Source: Enterococcus cecorum DSM 20682 = ATCC 43198
Lineage (GTDB): Bacteria; Bacillota; Bacilli; Lactobacillales; Enterococcaceae
Assembly: GCF_000407565.1 (NCBI RefSeq)
Contig: NZ_ASWI01000004.1
Coordinates: 298,501 to 362,500 of the forward strand
Direction of reading: 5' to 3'
DNA: 64,000 bases
In this document: in pieces, positions 51,015 to 59,590 of the stretch
Numbering within the stretch: position 1 is the stretch's first letter
Layout of the letters: every line of letters starts with the position of its first letter
Notes under the pieces: generated by a model
Told to the model about the DNA's origin: nothing
The model's database searches: none
What the model saw: only the letters and a program-made list of their open reading frames with translations
Translations under genes and position numbers: made by a program

Positions 51015-52511
51015 ATGGTTTCTATCATTGAAAGAATTGATCAGCAGGCAGGAGATAGACTTGTCTACAGTGATGATCAGTGCCAATATACGTATCAAGA
51101 TTTAAAAGAGAAATCTGATCATATTGCTTATTATTTAGCAAAACTTTTTCCAAATCGTGCACCTGTTGTGGTTTACGGTGGTTTACAATTTGAAATGCTT
51201 GCCTTTTTCTTAGGAGCAGTCAAATCTGGGCATGCTTATATTCCAATTGAAAGTCATACGCCGAGTGAACGTATTCGCTTAATTTTACAAACGGCGCAAC
51301 CGGCTTGTATTTTAGCAGTGGATGATTTTGATTCAGGTATTGCGCCAGATATGAAAGTGCTAAGCTTTAATGAAGTACTTCAGCAACCAATCGATGAGAC
51401 TTTGTCATTAGAACCAGTAACCAAAGATGAAAACTTTTATATTATTTTTACTTCGGGAACAACTGGTGTGCCAAAGGGTGTACAGATTTCTCATGATAAT
51501 TTAGTGAGTTTTGTTGATTGGGAGTTAAAGGATTTCCAATTACCGAACCAGCCAAAATTCTTATCTCAAGCACCTTATTCTTTTGATTTGTCAGTGATGA
51601 GTATTTATCCTGCTTTATGTGCTGGAGGTTCATTGATGCCACTAGCTAAAGAAATAGTAGATGACTTTAAAGCGTTATTCGCTCATTTGCCAAAATTAGG
51701 CATCAATGTTTGGGTCTCTACGCCATCTTTTGTGGATATTTGTTTAATGGCCCCTGAATTTGACGGTCAGCATTTGCAAGAATTGACCCATTTTCTATTC
51801 TGTGGGGAAGAGTTAACGAAACAAACGGCCCAAAAATTATTGGATCGTTTCCCAAATGCAAAAGTCTTTAATACTTATGGACCAACGGAAGCGACGGTTG
51901 CTATTTCACAGATTCAAATTACGCAAGACATTATTGACCATAGCGCTCGTTTGCCGATTGGATATGTCAAAGAAGATTGCCAAGTGGTGATTATAGATGA
52001 AGGCAAGGAGCAAGCAGTAAATGAAGTCGGCGAAATTGTGATTGTGGGGCCAAGTGTTTCAAAAGGCTATATGAACAATCCTGAAAAGACCAAAGAAGCC
52101 TTTATTACGTACCAAGGGCAACCAGCCTATAAGACAGGTGATGCGGGTAGTTTAGATGAAAATGGCTTACTTCATTATAATGGCCGGATTGATTTCCAAG
52201 TGAAGTTACATGGTTTTCGAATGGAACTAGAAGATATCGACCATCACTTAATGAAAGTTTCCTACGTGGATAAAGCAACGGTGGTACCGAAATATAAAGA
52301 TCATAAAGTGCAACAATTATTCGCTTTTGTGGTGGCGAAAGAAAATGATTTTGCTAAAGAGTTTGAACTCACTAAGGCAATCAAAGCTGAGTTAGCCCAA
52401 ACCGTTATGGATTATATGATTCCGCAGCGTTTTGTCTATGTGAAAGAATTGCCACGAACCGCCAATGGCAAGATTGATCGCAAAGGTTTAATGAATGAGG
52501 TGAATACATAA
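51015..52511 (+). CDS. dltA: D-alanine--D-alanyl carrier protein ligase
   Basis: Activates D-alanine with ATP and loads it on DltC. The 498-aa adenylation enzyme has A3 motif IIFTSGTTGVPKGVQ, A5 FNTYGPTEATV, A7 YKTGDAG, A8 GRIDFQVKLHGFRMELEDID and the A10 lysine in RTANGKIDRK. AGGGGGG precedes the ATG. One base separates its stop from dltB. Confidence 0.96.
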   Translation: MVSIIERIDQQAGDRLVYSDDQCQYTYQDLKEKSDHIAYYLAKLFPNRAPVVVYGGLQFEMLAFFLGAVKSGHAYIPIESHTPSERIRLILQTAQPACILAVDDFDSGIAPDMKVLSFNEVLQQPIDETLSLEPVTKDENFYIIFTSGTTGVPKGVQISHDNLVSFVDWELKDFQLPNQPKFLSQAPYSFDLSVMSIYPALCAGGSLMPLAKEIVDDFKALFAHLPKLGINVWVSTPSFVDICLMAPEFDGQHLQELTHFLFCGEELTKQTAQKLLDRFPNAKVFNTYGPTEATVAISQIQITQDIIDHSARLPIGYVKEDCQVVIIDEGKEQAVNEVGEIVIVGPSVSKGYMNNPEKTKEAFITYQGQPAYKTGDAGSLDENGLLHYNGRIDFQVKLHGFRMELEDIDHHLMKVSYVDKATVVPKYKDHKVQQLFAFVVAKENDFAKEFELTKAIKAELAQTVMDYMIPQRFVYVKELPRTANGKIDRKGLMNEVNT

Positions 52512-52512
52512 G

Positions 52513-53718
52513 ATGAATTTTCCTCACATGATTCCTTATGCTAATCCTACTTATTTCGGTTATGTTTTTTTACTGATTTTACCGATTGTCTTTGGTCTAT
52601 TAAAATATCAACGCCGCTTTTTAACTTATGAAGCACTGATTACCTTATTTTTCTTATTTGTAAGTTTTGGTGGTAGTGATTATAAGCAAGGTCTGGCATT
52701 GATTGGCTATGTCGTATTCCAAACGATTTTGGTCTGGGGCTATTTTAAGATTCGCCAAAAAAATAATTCGACACCATTGTTTTATTTGGCGGTGATTTTA
52801 GCTATTTTGCCGCTGACATTAAGCAAACTAACCCCGTTTTTTGAGCAAGGCAAGGCCTCAATGTTTGGATTTTTAGGGATTAGTTATCTTACCTTTAAGT
52901 CGGTACAGATGGTCATGGAAATTCGTGATGGCATGATTAAGGAATATCATCCAGTAAGCTATATTCGCTTCTTGCTTTTCTTTCCAACGATTTCTTCGGG
53001 ACCTATTGATCGTTATCGCCGCTTTGAAAAAGATGTAAAGGCTAGTCTAAGTGCTGAACAATACTTAGAAATGATTGCCCAAGGTGTTACGCGAATCTTT
53101 TTAGGCTTTTTGTATAAATTTATTATTGGCTATTATTTAGGAAGTTTATTATTACCATTAGTAGAGCGTTTAGCCTTAAGTTATCACGGTGTTTCGCTAC
53201 CATTAGTTGGTGTGATGTACGTATATAGCTTATATCTTTTCTTTGACTTTGCCGGTTATAGTTTATTTGCAGTGGGCGTAAGTAATTTGATGGGCTATGA
53301 TACACCGATGAACTTTAATAAGCCATTTTTATCTTGGAATATTAAAGAGTTCTGGAATCGTTGGCATATGAGCTTATCTTTCTGGTTTAGAGATTATGTT
53401 TATATGCGCTTGATGTTTACCTTAATGAAGAAAAAAGTCTTTAAGAGTCGTATAGTTGCTAGTAATGTTGGGTACTTTGCGTTATTCTTATTGATGGGGA
53501 TTTGGCATGGCTTAACTTGGTATTATATTGTCTATGGTTTATATCATGCGACTTTGATTTGCTTAACCGATGCCTATCTACGCTTTAAGAAAAAACATAA
53601 AGATAAATTGCCATCCAATAAATTTACGCATGCTTTAGCGGTTGTTGCAACTTTCCATGCAGTGGCGTTTAGCTTTTTGATTTTTTCAGGATTTTTAGAT
53701 CAACTTTTTTTTAAATAA
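52513..53718 (+). CDS. dltB: MBOAT acyltransferase DltB
   Basis: A 401-aa polytopic membrane protein that moves D-alanine from DltC across the membrane towards teichoic acid. The MBOAT region shows FWNRWHMSLSFWFRDYVYMR and the catalytic His in MGIWHGLTWYYIVYGLYHA. About eleven membrane helices are visible. It starts directly after dltA, so translation is coupled. Confidence 0.96.
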   Translation: MNFPHMIPYANPTYFGYVFLLILPIVFGLLKYQRRFLTYEALITLFFLFVSFGGSDYKQGLALIGYVVFQTILVWGYFKIRQKNNSTPLFYLAVILAILPLTLSKLTPFFEQGKASMFGFLGISYLTFKSVQMVMEIRDGMIKEYHPVSYIRFLLFFPTISSGPIDRYRRFEKDVKASLSAEQYLEMIAQGVTRIFLGFLYKFIIGYYLGSLLLPLVERLALSYHGVSLPLVGVMYVYSLYLFFDFAGYSLFAVGVSNLMGYDTPMNFNKPFLSWNIKEFWNRWHMSLSFWFRDYVYMRLMFTLMKKKVFKSRIVASNVGYFALFLLMGIWHGLTWYYIVYGLYHATLICLTDAYLRFKKKHKDKLPSNKFTHALAVVATFHAVAFSFLIFSGFLDQLFFK

Positions 53719-53740
53719 TAAATGAATGGAGTTTTTGAAA

Positions 53741-53974
53741 ATGCAAGAAACAGTCTTATCAATTTTAGAAGATTTAACAGGAACAAGTGAAGTACGTGAA
53801 AATTTAGATGTGGAATTATTTGATGAAGGATTATTAGATTCTATGGGTACTGTTCAATTATTGGTTGAATTAGATGGCCAATTAGGTGTGAATATTCCTG
53901 TTTCTGAATTCGAACGCGATGAATGGAGCACCCCAAATAAAATTATTGCTAAAGTAGCGGAATTACAAGGTTAA
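53741..53974 (+). CDS. dltC: D-alanyl carrier protein
   Basis: A 77-aa acyl-carrier-like protein with the phosphopantetheine serine Ser34 in [13 protein letters not shown] 53741 ([12 protein letters not shown]) is chosen for its GGAG site; the frame extends to 53726. It lies between dltB and dltD with short gaps. Confidence 0.95.
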   Translation: MQETVLSILEDLTGTSEVRENLDVELFDEGLLDSMGTVQLLVELDGQLGVNIPVSEFERDEWSTPNKIIAKVAELQG

Positions 53975-53978
53975 TCAA

Positions 53979-55256
53979 ATGAAAAAGAAAAGTTGGCATT
54001 TATTTGGCCCTTTTCTTGCAGCATTTGTACTTTTAGGGGCACTTCTCATCAGTCCTTTGGCACCTAAATTGCTTAACCGCACCCAGATTTTTCAAGCTTC
54101 TACTTCGATGTCAGCTGATGTAATCAAGGGCAATGTGGTGAAGAATCAAGCCTTTGCTGACAAGGAGTATGTCCCTTTTTTGGGTTCATCTGAATTAAGC
54201 CGTATCAGTGCCTTTCATCCATCTACTTTAGCACTGAAGTACAAACGACCTTATGTTCCTTTTCTTTTGGGGGCACCGGGAACACAGTCAATGACCCATT
54301 ATTTAATGTTGCAATCTATGGGCAAAGAATTAACGGGTAAAAAGATTGTTTTTGTGATTTCTCCGCAATGGTTTGTGCCAGAAGGAGTAACGAGCATGTA
54401 TTTTGACCGCTATTTTTCTAAGCAGCAGGCCTATCAATGGTTATTCAATTTACAAAAGATTGAGGAAGCTGATCGCTATTTTGCCCAACGTCTATTAAAA
54501 TACGATGTAGTGCGTAAAGATGTCCTGTTGACGGGGATGCTTAATCGCGTGAGTCAAAATCAATTACCAACGTTACTACAATATGGCTATTTGAAACTGG
54601 CTAATCGTTTTTATGAAAATGAAGATGCGATGTTTGCTGGTTTAGATATTAAAGGTAAAGAGCAAAAAGTAGCTCAAGCGATGAAGACTTTGCCAAATAA
54701 GTATAATTATCAGCAACTTGATAAATTAGCCTATCAACAAGGGGAAAAACGCGTAGGTAAAACGCCTTTTATGATTGACCGTCGTTTCTTTAATCGAAAA
54801 GTAAAACCTGATTTAGTCAATCTAAGAGGTGCGCAACAAACTTTTGACTATCGCTATTCACCAGAGTATTCTGATTTTGAATTAGTACTACAAGCCATGG
54901 CTAAATATCAAATTGAGCCACTCTTTATCATTCCACCGGTAAATAAGCAATGGAGTGATTATACCGGTCTGTCGCAACAAATGTTAAAAGAATGCGCGGA
55001 AAAAATTACTTATCAGTTGAAATCACAAGGTTTTGAAAATGTAGTCGACTTTACGGATCAAGCAGCGACTCCTTACTTTTTACAAGATACCATTCATTTA
55101 GGTTGGCGTGGTTGGTTAGCCAGTGATCAATACATTCAACCGTTTTTAATGAGCAAGAAACAACCCGTAAAATATCATCTGGATAATCGTTTCTTTACCA
55201 AAGAATGGCAACAAGCGAAAGTAAACGAAATGGTTTTACCAAATCCAAATGAGTAA
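53979..55256 (+). CDS. dltD: DltD, D-alanyl transfer protein
   Basis: A 425-aa extracytoplasmic SGNH-type protein with an N-terminal membrane anchor (about 7-30). Motifs: GSSELSR with the nucleophile Ser, and the late DTIHLGWRGW with Asp and His. It completes D-alanine transfer to teichoic acid outside the cell. It starts five bases after the dltC stop. Confidence 0.95.
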   Translation: MKKKSWHLFGPFLAAFVLLGALLISPLAPKLLNRTQIFQASTSMSADVIKGNVVKNQAFADKEYVPFLGSSELSRISAFHPSTLALKYKRPYVPFLLGAPGTQSMTHYLMLQSMGKELTGKKIVFVISPQWFVPEGVTSMYFDRYFSKQQAYQWLFNLQKIEEADRYFAQRLLKYDVVRKDVLLTGMLNRVSQNQLPTLLQYGYLKLANRFYENEDAMFAGLDIKGKEQKVAQAMKTLPNKYNYQQLDKLAYQQGEKRVGKTPFMIDRRFFNRKVKPDLVNLRGAQQTFDYRYSPEYSDFELVLQAMAKYQIEPLFIIPPVNKQWSDYTGLSQQMLKECAEKITYQLKSQGFENVVDFTDQAATPYFLQDTIHLGWRGWLASDQYIQPFLMSKKQPVKYHLDNRFFTKEWQQAKVNEMVLPNPNE

Positions 55257-55264
55257 AAATACAA

Positions 55265-55311
55265 AATACTTTCTAATCTTTCTGCAAGGTGGATTAGGAA
55301 GTATTTTTTTG
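55265..55311 (+). terminator. Terminator of the dlt operon
   Basis: AATACTTTCTAATC (55265-55278) pairs with GATTAGGAAGTATT (55292-55305), followed by a T-run. Confidence 0.85.
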
Positions 55312-55354
55312 TAAACATCTTGCAGTGTTCAGTAAACTGATGTATAATGTTTAC
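55311..55354 (+). promoter_or_regulatory. msmR promoter with GTAAAC operator arms
   Basis: TTGCAG (55320-55325) and TATAAT (55343-55348) have 17-base spacing. GTAAACAT (55311-55318) and ATGTTTAC (55347-55354) are inverted arms on either side, and a third GTAAAC lies at 55332-55337. This suggests self-regulation by the LacI-type product. Confidence 0.6.
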
Positions 55355-55383
55355 CAAAGACAACAGAATTGGGGAGTATGTTT

Positions 55384-56424
55384 ATGGCTGGGATTAGAAC
55401 AGTTGCAAAACGGGCTAAGGTATCACCCGCTACTGTTTCTCGTTTCTTGAATAATGATCCGTCATTAAGAGTAACCGAGGAAACTAAAGAAAGAATTTTG
55501 GAATCGGTACAATTTTATCATTATGAAAAGAAAGAGCGTAAAGGGCAAAAAGGACCACTCATTGAATTAGGAGTTTTAACAACCGCCTCAGAAATTCATG
55601 AGTTGGAAGATCCGTATTTTCGCTCGATACGAATTGGTATTTTGACAGAATCATCGAATAGTAATGTCGAAGTCAAAAAAATATTGTATCGTCAGCAAGA
55701 TAAGGAATTTAGACTTGATGAATTAAAGGACTGTGGGGCCATATTGGTGATTGGCCGTTTTTGTGATAAGGTGATTGAACAACTATATCAAATGAATTCG
55801 CACATCGTTGTATTGGATGTACCTAGTTCAGAAATTCATTATGAAGTGGATTCGGTGTTTACCAATCTTGCTAAAGCGATGGCGCAGCAACTAAATCGCC
55901 TATATGAAAAAGGCCATCGAAACATCAGTTATATTGGTGGTAAGAACCAAGTGATGACAATCGAAGGGACGACAAATGTCAATGGCTTAGAGGCGCGTAA
56001 TATTGCTTATGAACAATGGATGAAAGAAAGTGCATTGGTTGATTTTGAACATAGTTATCTTGGGGATTGGAGTTATGAAGATGGTTATCGATTAACAATG
56101 GAACTTTTGGAGAAACAAAAAGATTGTTTACCAACGGCAATTGTTGCAGGTAGTGATCCGATGGCAGTAGGGATTTATCGAGCTTTGCAAAAGAGAGGAT
56201 TGAAGATTCCGGAAGATATATCTGTTGTCAGTTTTGATGATTTAGAAGTTGCTGAATTTTTAACGCCAAATTTAAGTAGTGTCTATGTTGCAGCTGAAGA
56301 AATCGGTAAAATTGCAGTTCGTTTAGCACGGCAACGATTATTAAAAGAAAGAAAGGTCCCAGTTAACGTTGAAGTAGGTTATCAAGTAAGGGTACGAGAA
56401 AGCGAAAAAACGATTACTGAATAA
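55384..56424 (+). CDS. msmR: LacI family regulator of the raffinose-type cluster
   Basis: A 346-aa repressor with the N-terminal helix-turn-helix (AGIRTVAKRAKVSPATVSRF) and a sugar-binding-like effector domain; the C-terminal part has VVSFDDLEVAEFLTPNLSSV, usual for GalR/LacI. ATG 55384 is preferred since GGGGAG lies 7 bases upstream; the frame starts at TTG 55369. It is first in a unidirectional cluster with transporter and glycosidase genes, so an alpha-galactoside is the likely inducer. In S. mutans MsmR is an AraC-type activator, so the symbol reflects position rather than homology. Confidence 0.8.
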   Translation: MAGIRTVAKRAKVSPATVSRFLNNDPSLRVTEETKERILESVQFYHYEKKERKGQKGPLIELGVLTTASEIHELEDPYFRSIRIGILTESSNSNVEVKKILYRQQDKEFRLDELKDCGAILVIGRFCDKVIEQLYQMNSHIVVLDVPSSEIHYEVDSVFTNLAKAMAQQLNRLYEKGHRNISYIGGKNQVMTIEGTTNVNGLEARNIAYEQWMKESALVDFEHSYLGDWSYEDGYRLTMELLEKQKDCLPTAIVAGSDPMAVGIYRALQKRGLKIPEDISVVSFDDLEVAEFLTPNLSSVYVAAEEIGKIAVRLARQRLLKERKVPVNVEVGYQVRVRESEKTITE

Positions 56425-56504
56425 TTATTGATAGAGCATCTAGTGTAAATACTAGGTGCTTATATTGTTTAGTAAAAAATGCTAAAAATTTTACTGATAA
56501 AATA

Positions 56505-56533
56505 TTGACAAACGTTTAGTGAACGTTTATTAT
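56505..56533 (+). promoter_or_regulatory. msmE promoter with operator sites in the spacer
   Basis: Consensus TTGACA (56505-56510) and TATTAT (56528-56533) with a 17-base spacer. The spacer is filled by AAACGTTT (56510-56517) and GAACGTTT (56521-56528), CG-centred half-palindromes typical of LacI-family sites. Bound repressor would block the polymerase directly. Confidence 0.75.
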
Positions 56534-56578
56534 ATGGTTGTAACAAAGAAAACGCATCCATTACAGGAGGGGAAAAGC

Positions 56579-57835
56579 ATGAAAGTTGCTAAAAAATTGT
56601 TAGTAGGTGTTAGTTTGGTTAGTGCAGTTGGATTACTAGCTGCCTGTGGTAATTCATCTAAATCGTCTAATGGTGGTAAAACGAAAGAGATTGAATTCTT
56701 TAGTCAAAAGAAAGAAATGCAACCAACACTACAAAAAATTATCAAAGACTTTGAAAAGGAAAATCCAGATATCAAGGTTAAATTTACCAATGTACCAGAT
56801 GCTGGTAAAGTCTTGAAAACACGTATCGCAAGTGGAGATACACCGGATGTAGTTAACGTTTATCCACAAAATGCTGATTTCCAAGAATGGGCAAAAGCAG
56901 GGGTCTTCGAAGATTTAACTGGTAAAGATTACTTGAAGAACTTAAAAGAAGGCGCAGCTGAAACCTATGCGATTAATGATAAAATTTATTCCATCCCATT
57001 AACAAACAATGCTTGGGGATTCTTCTACAATGCAGATAAGTTTAAAGAATTAGGTTTAGAAGTACCTAAAACTTGGGATGATTTTGAAAAATTAGTTGCC
57101 ACAATTAAAGATAAAGGTGAAACGCCTTTTGCTTTAGCACTAACACAAGCAGATTCATGGACTTTAAATGGTTACCATCAATTAGCTTGGGCAACTGTAG
57201 CCGGTGGTTTCAAAGCAGCGAATGATGAATTAGTTCGCAGTCCTAAAGATGGCATTAAAACATCAAGTGAAGTATTCCAACAAGTAACTAAAGAATTAGA
57301 TTTATTACATGGTAATGGACAAAAGAATGCAACTGGAGCAACTTATGATGATGCCATTGCAACGTTTGCTAAGGGCGATGCTTTAATCTTCCCTAATGGT
57401 ATTTGGGCATTACCAGCTATCCAAAATCAACATCCAAAATTTGAAGTTCGTACTTTTGCTTATCCAGGCGTAAAAGAAGGACAAGAATTAACTGTTGGTG
57501 CGGCTGACTTAGCTTTATCTGTTTCAAATAAATCTAAAAACAAAGAAGCTGCCAATAAATTCATGAAATATATGACCACTAAAGCAGCAATGCAAAAATA
57601 CTATGATGTAGACGGTTCACCAACCTCTGTTACTGCAGTTGATACAAAAGGTAAGTTTGAAGAAACAAAAGGGGTAACTCAATACGTATTTACTGATAAA
57701 CAAATCGTATGGTTACAAAAAGAATGGATTTCAGAAGAAAAATTCTGGCATGCAACTGTTAACTATGTCAACTCTCAAAAACCAGATCAATTAGCAAATG
57801 ATCTAAACACATTCTTCAACACAATGAAGAAATAA
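56579..57835 (+). CDS. msmE: Sugar ABC transporter, substrate-binding lipoprotein
   Basis: A 418-aa extracellular lipoprotein of the cluster B (family 1) solute-binding type. The signal peptide ends in the lipobox LLAAC, with the lipid-modified Cys at about residue 23. The mature part starts with GNSSKSSNGGKTKEIEFFSQ and contains ASGDTPDVVNVYP. ATG 56579 follows GGAGGGGAAAAG; a longer frame to 56519 covers promoter sequence. With MsmF and MsmG it should import raffinose, melibiose or related sugars. Confidence 0.93.
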   Translation: MKVAKKLLVGVSLVSAVGLLAACGNSSKSSNGGKTKEIEFFSQKKEMQPTLQKIIKDFEKENPDIKVKFTNVPDAGKVLKTRIASGDTPDVVNVYPQNADFQEWAKAGVFEDLTGKDYLKNLKEGAAETYAINDKIYSIPLTNNAWGFFYNADKFKELGLEVPKTWDDFEKLVATIKDKGETPFALALTQADSWTLNGYHQLAWATVAGGFKAANDELVRSPKDGIKTSSEVFQQVTKELDLLHGNGQKNATGATYDDAIATFAKGDALIFPNGIWALPAIQNQHPKFEVRTFAYPGVKEGQELTVGAADLALSVSNKSKNKEAANKFMKYMTTKAAMQKYYDVDGSPTSVTAVDTKGKFEETKGVTQYVFTDKQIVWLQKEWISEEKFWHATVNYVNSQKPDQLANDLNTFFNTMKK

Positions 57836-57863
57836 AAAATAATCAATAAAGGAGCACACCATT

Positions 57864-58736
57864 ATGTTTAAGAAGGGATTTTTCAATCGTAGTTGGGCAT
57901 GGCTGTTTGTCATCGTTCCAATTGTTTTACAGTTAGTATTCTTCTATGTGCCAATGGTGCGTGGATTTATCTATAGCTTAACAGACTGGACTGGTTTAAC
58001 CCCAGATTACAATTTTATTGGATTAAAGAATTTTGAGCATATTGTTTCTGATTCTTACTTCATGAAATCAGTTGGGTTTACAGTAATGTTTACGATTGCC
58101 CTCATTATCGGTGAAGTGGTGCTCGGCATTGTGATTGCGCGTTTATTAAACCGCAAGATGAAAGGAGTAGGCTTTTTTAGAACAGCCTACTTCTTCCCCG
58201 CAGTGCTAAGTACGGTAACTTTAGGATTGATCTTTAAACAATTATTTAACTACGGTTTACCACAATTAGGAGAAAAATTAGGAATTGAGTTTTTATCACA
58301 AAACTTAATTGCTAATGAGCATACGGTATTTTGGGGAGTGTTATTTGTAGCTCTCTGGCAAGGTGTTGCGATGCCAGTCGTTATCTTCTTAGCTGGTTTA
58401 CAAAGTATTCCCGAAGATATCTTAGAAGCAGCCGACATTGATGGGGCAAATAATTGGCAGAAGTTCTTAAATATTGAAATTCCGTATTTATTACCTTCGT
58501 TGAGTATGGTCTTTATCATGGCGTTAAAATCTGGGTTAACGGCCTTTGATTTGATTTATGCCTTAACTGGTGGCGGACCAAACGATAAAACGACCAGTCT
58601 AGGATTATTAGTTTATAATTATGCGTTCCAAAACAATCAATATGGTTATGCCAATGCGATTGCGGTTGTATTATTTATCGTGATTGCCATTATCTCAATC
58701 TTACAAATTCGTTTATCTAGAAAGTTTGAAGTATAG
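57864..58736 (+). CDS. msmF: Sugar ABC transporter permease
   Basis: A 290-aa membrane protein with six helices and the ATPase-contact EAA loop (EDILEAADIDGANNWQKFLN). The MalF-type C-terminal segment TGGGPNDKTTSLGLLVYNYA is clear. AAAGGAGCAC precedes the ATG. It pairs with the next permease. Confidence 0.94.
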   Translation: MFKKGFFNRSWAWLFVIVPIVLQLVFFYVPMVRGFIYSLTDWTGLTPDYNFIGLKNFEHIVSDSYFMKSVGFTVMFTIALIIGEVVLGIVIARLLNRKMKGVGFFRTAYFFPAVLSTVTLGLIFKQLFNYGLPQLGEKLGIEFLSQNLIANEHTVFWGVLFVALWQGVAMPVVIFLAGLQSIPEDILEAADIDGANNWQKFLNIEIPYLLPSLSMVFIMALKSGLTAFDLIYALTGGGPNDKTTSLGLLVYNYAFQNNQYGYANAIAVVLFIVIAIISILQIRLSRKFEV

Positions 58737-58748
58737 GAGGAGTAGAAG

Positions 58749-59573
58749 ATGAAACGTAAAGGAACTGTTTTTAGTTATCTAGCTTTGATACTGGGATTTT
58801 GTTTAATCTTTATTCCACTGTATTTCACCGTCTTGTCTTCTTTTAAAGAAACAAGTCAAATCACTGGAAATTTCTTTGGTTTACCAAACCCATTTACGAT
58901 GGATAATTTCCAACGTCTACTAGATGATGGGATTAGTCAATATTTCTTGAATTCGGCAGTTATCTCAGTATTTTCAATTGTTTTAATTACCTTTTTCGTA
59001 CCAATGGCAGCTTTTTCAATTGCTCGTAATTTATCTAAGAAAAAAGCTTTTGCCTTGATGTATTCATTCTTGATTCTAGGTATTTTTGTTCCCTTCCAAG
59101 TCATTATGATTCCTATTACGACAATGATGACAAAATTAGGTCTTTCAAATATCCCAGGATTAATCATTTTGTATTTAGCTTATGCGATCCCACAGACTTT
59201 ATTCTTGTATGTAGGTTACATCAAAACAGCCATTCCTGAAGAGTTGGATGAAGCTGCAGAAATTGATGGTTGTGGTAAGTTTCGGATGTACTTCCAAATT
59301 GCATTTCCATTGATGAAACCAATGCACGCAACGACATTGATCATTAATGCTTTGTGGATTTGGAATGACTTCTTATTACCTTTATTAATTCTAAATAAAG
59401 ATAACTCTAATTGGACATTACCATTATTCCAATACAACTACCAAGGTCAATATTTCAGTGATTATGGTCCAAGTTTTGCTTCATATGTTGTAGGAATTAT
59501 CGTTATCTTAATCGTCTACTTGATTTTCCAAAAGAATATTATTTCTGGTATGACAAATGGTTCTGTAAAATAA
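58749..59573 (+). CDS. msmG: Sugar ABC transporter permease
   Basis: A 274-aa MalG-type permease with six helices and the EAA loop PEELDEAAEIDGCGKFRMYF. It starts 13 bases after msmF with GGAGGAG. No ATPase gene follows, so an MsmK-like ATPase must come from elsewhere in the genome. Confidence 0.94.
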   Translation: MKRKGTVFSYLALILGFCLIFIPLYFTVLSSFKETSQITGNFFGLPNPFTMDNFQRLLDDGISQYFLNSAVISVFSIVLITFFVPMAAFSIARNLSKKKAFALMYSFLILGIFVPFQVIMIPITTMMTKLGLSNIPGLIILYLAYAIPQTLFLYVGYIKTAIPEELDEAAEIDGCGKFRMYFQIAFPLMKPMHATTLIINALWIWNDFLLPLLILNKDNSNWTLPLFQYNYQGQYFSDYGPSFASYVVGIIVILIVYLIFQKNIISGMTNGSVK

Positions 59574-59590
59574 TTTTTAGGAGTAGTCAA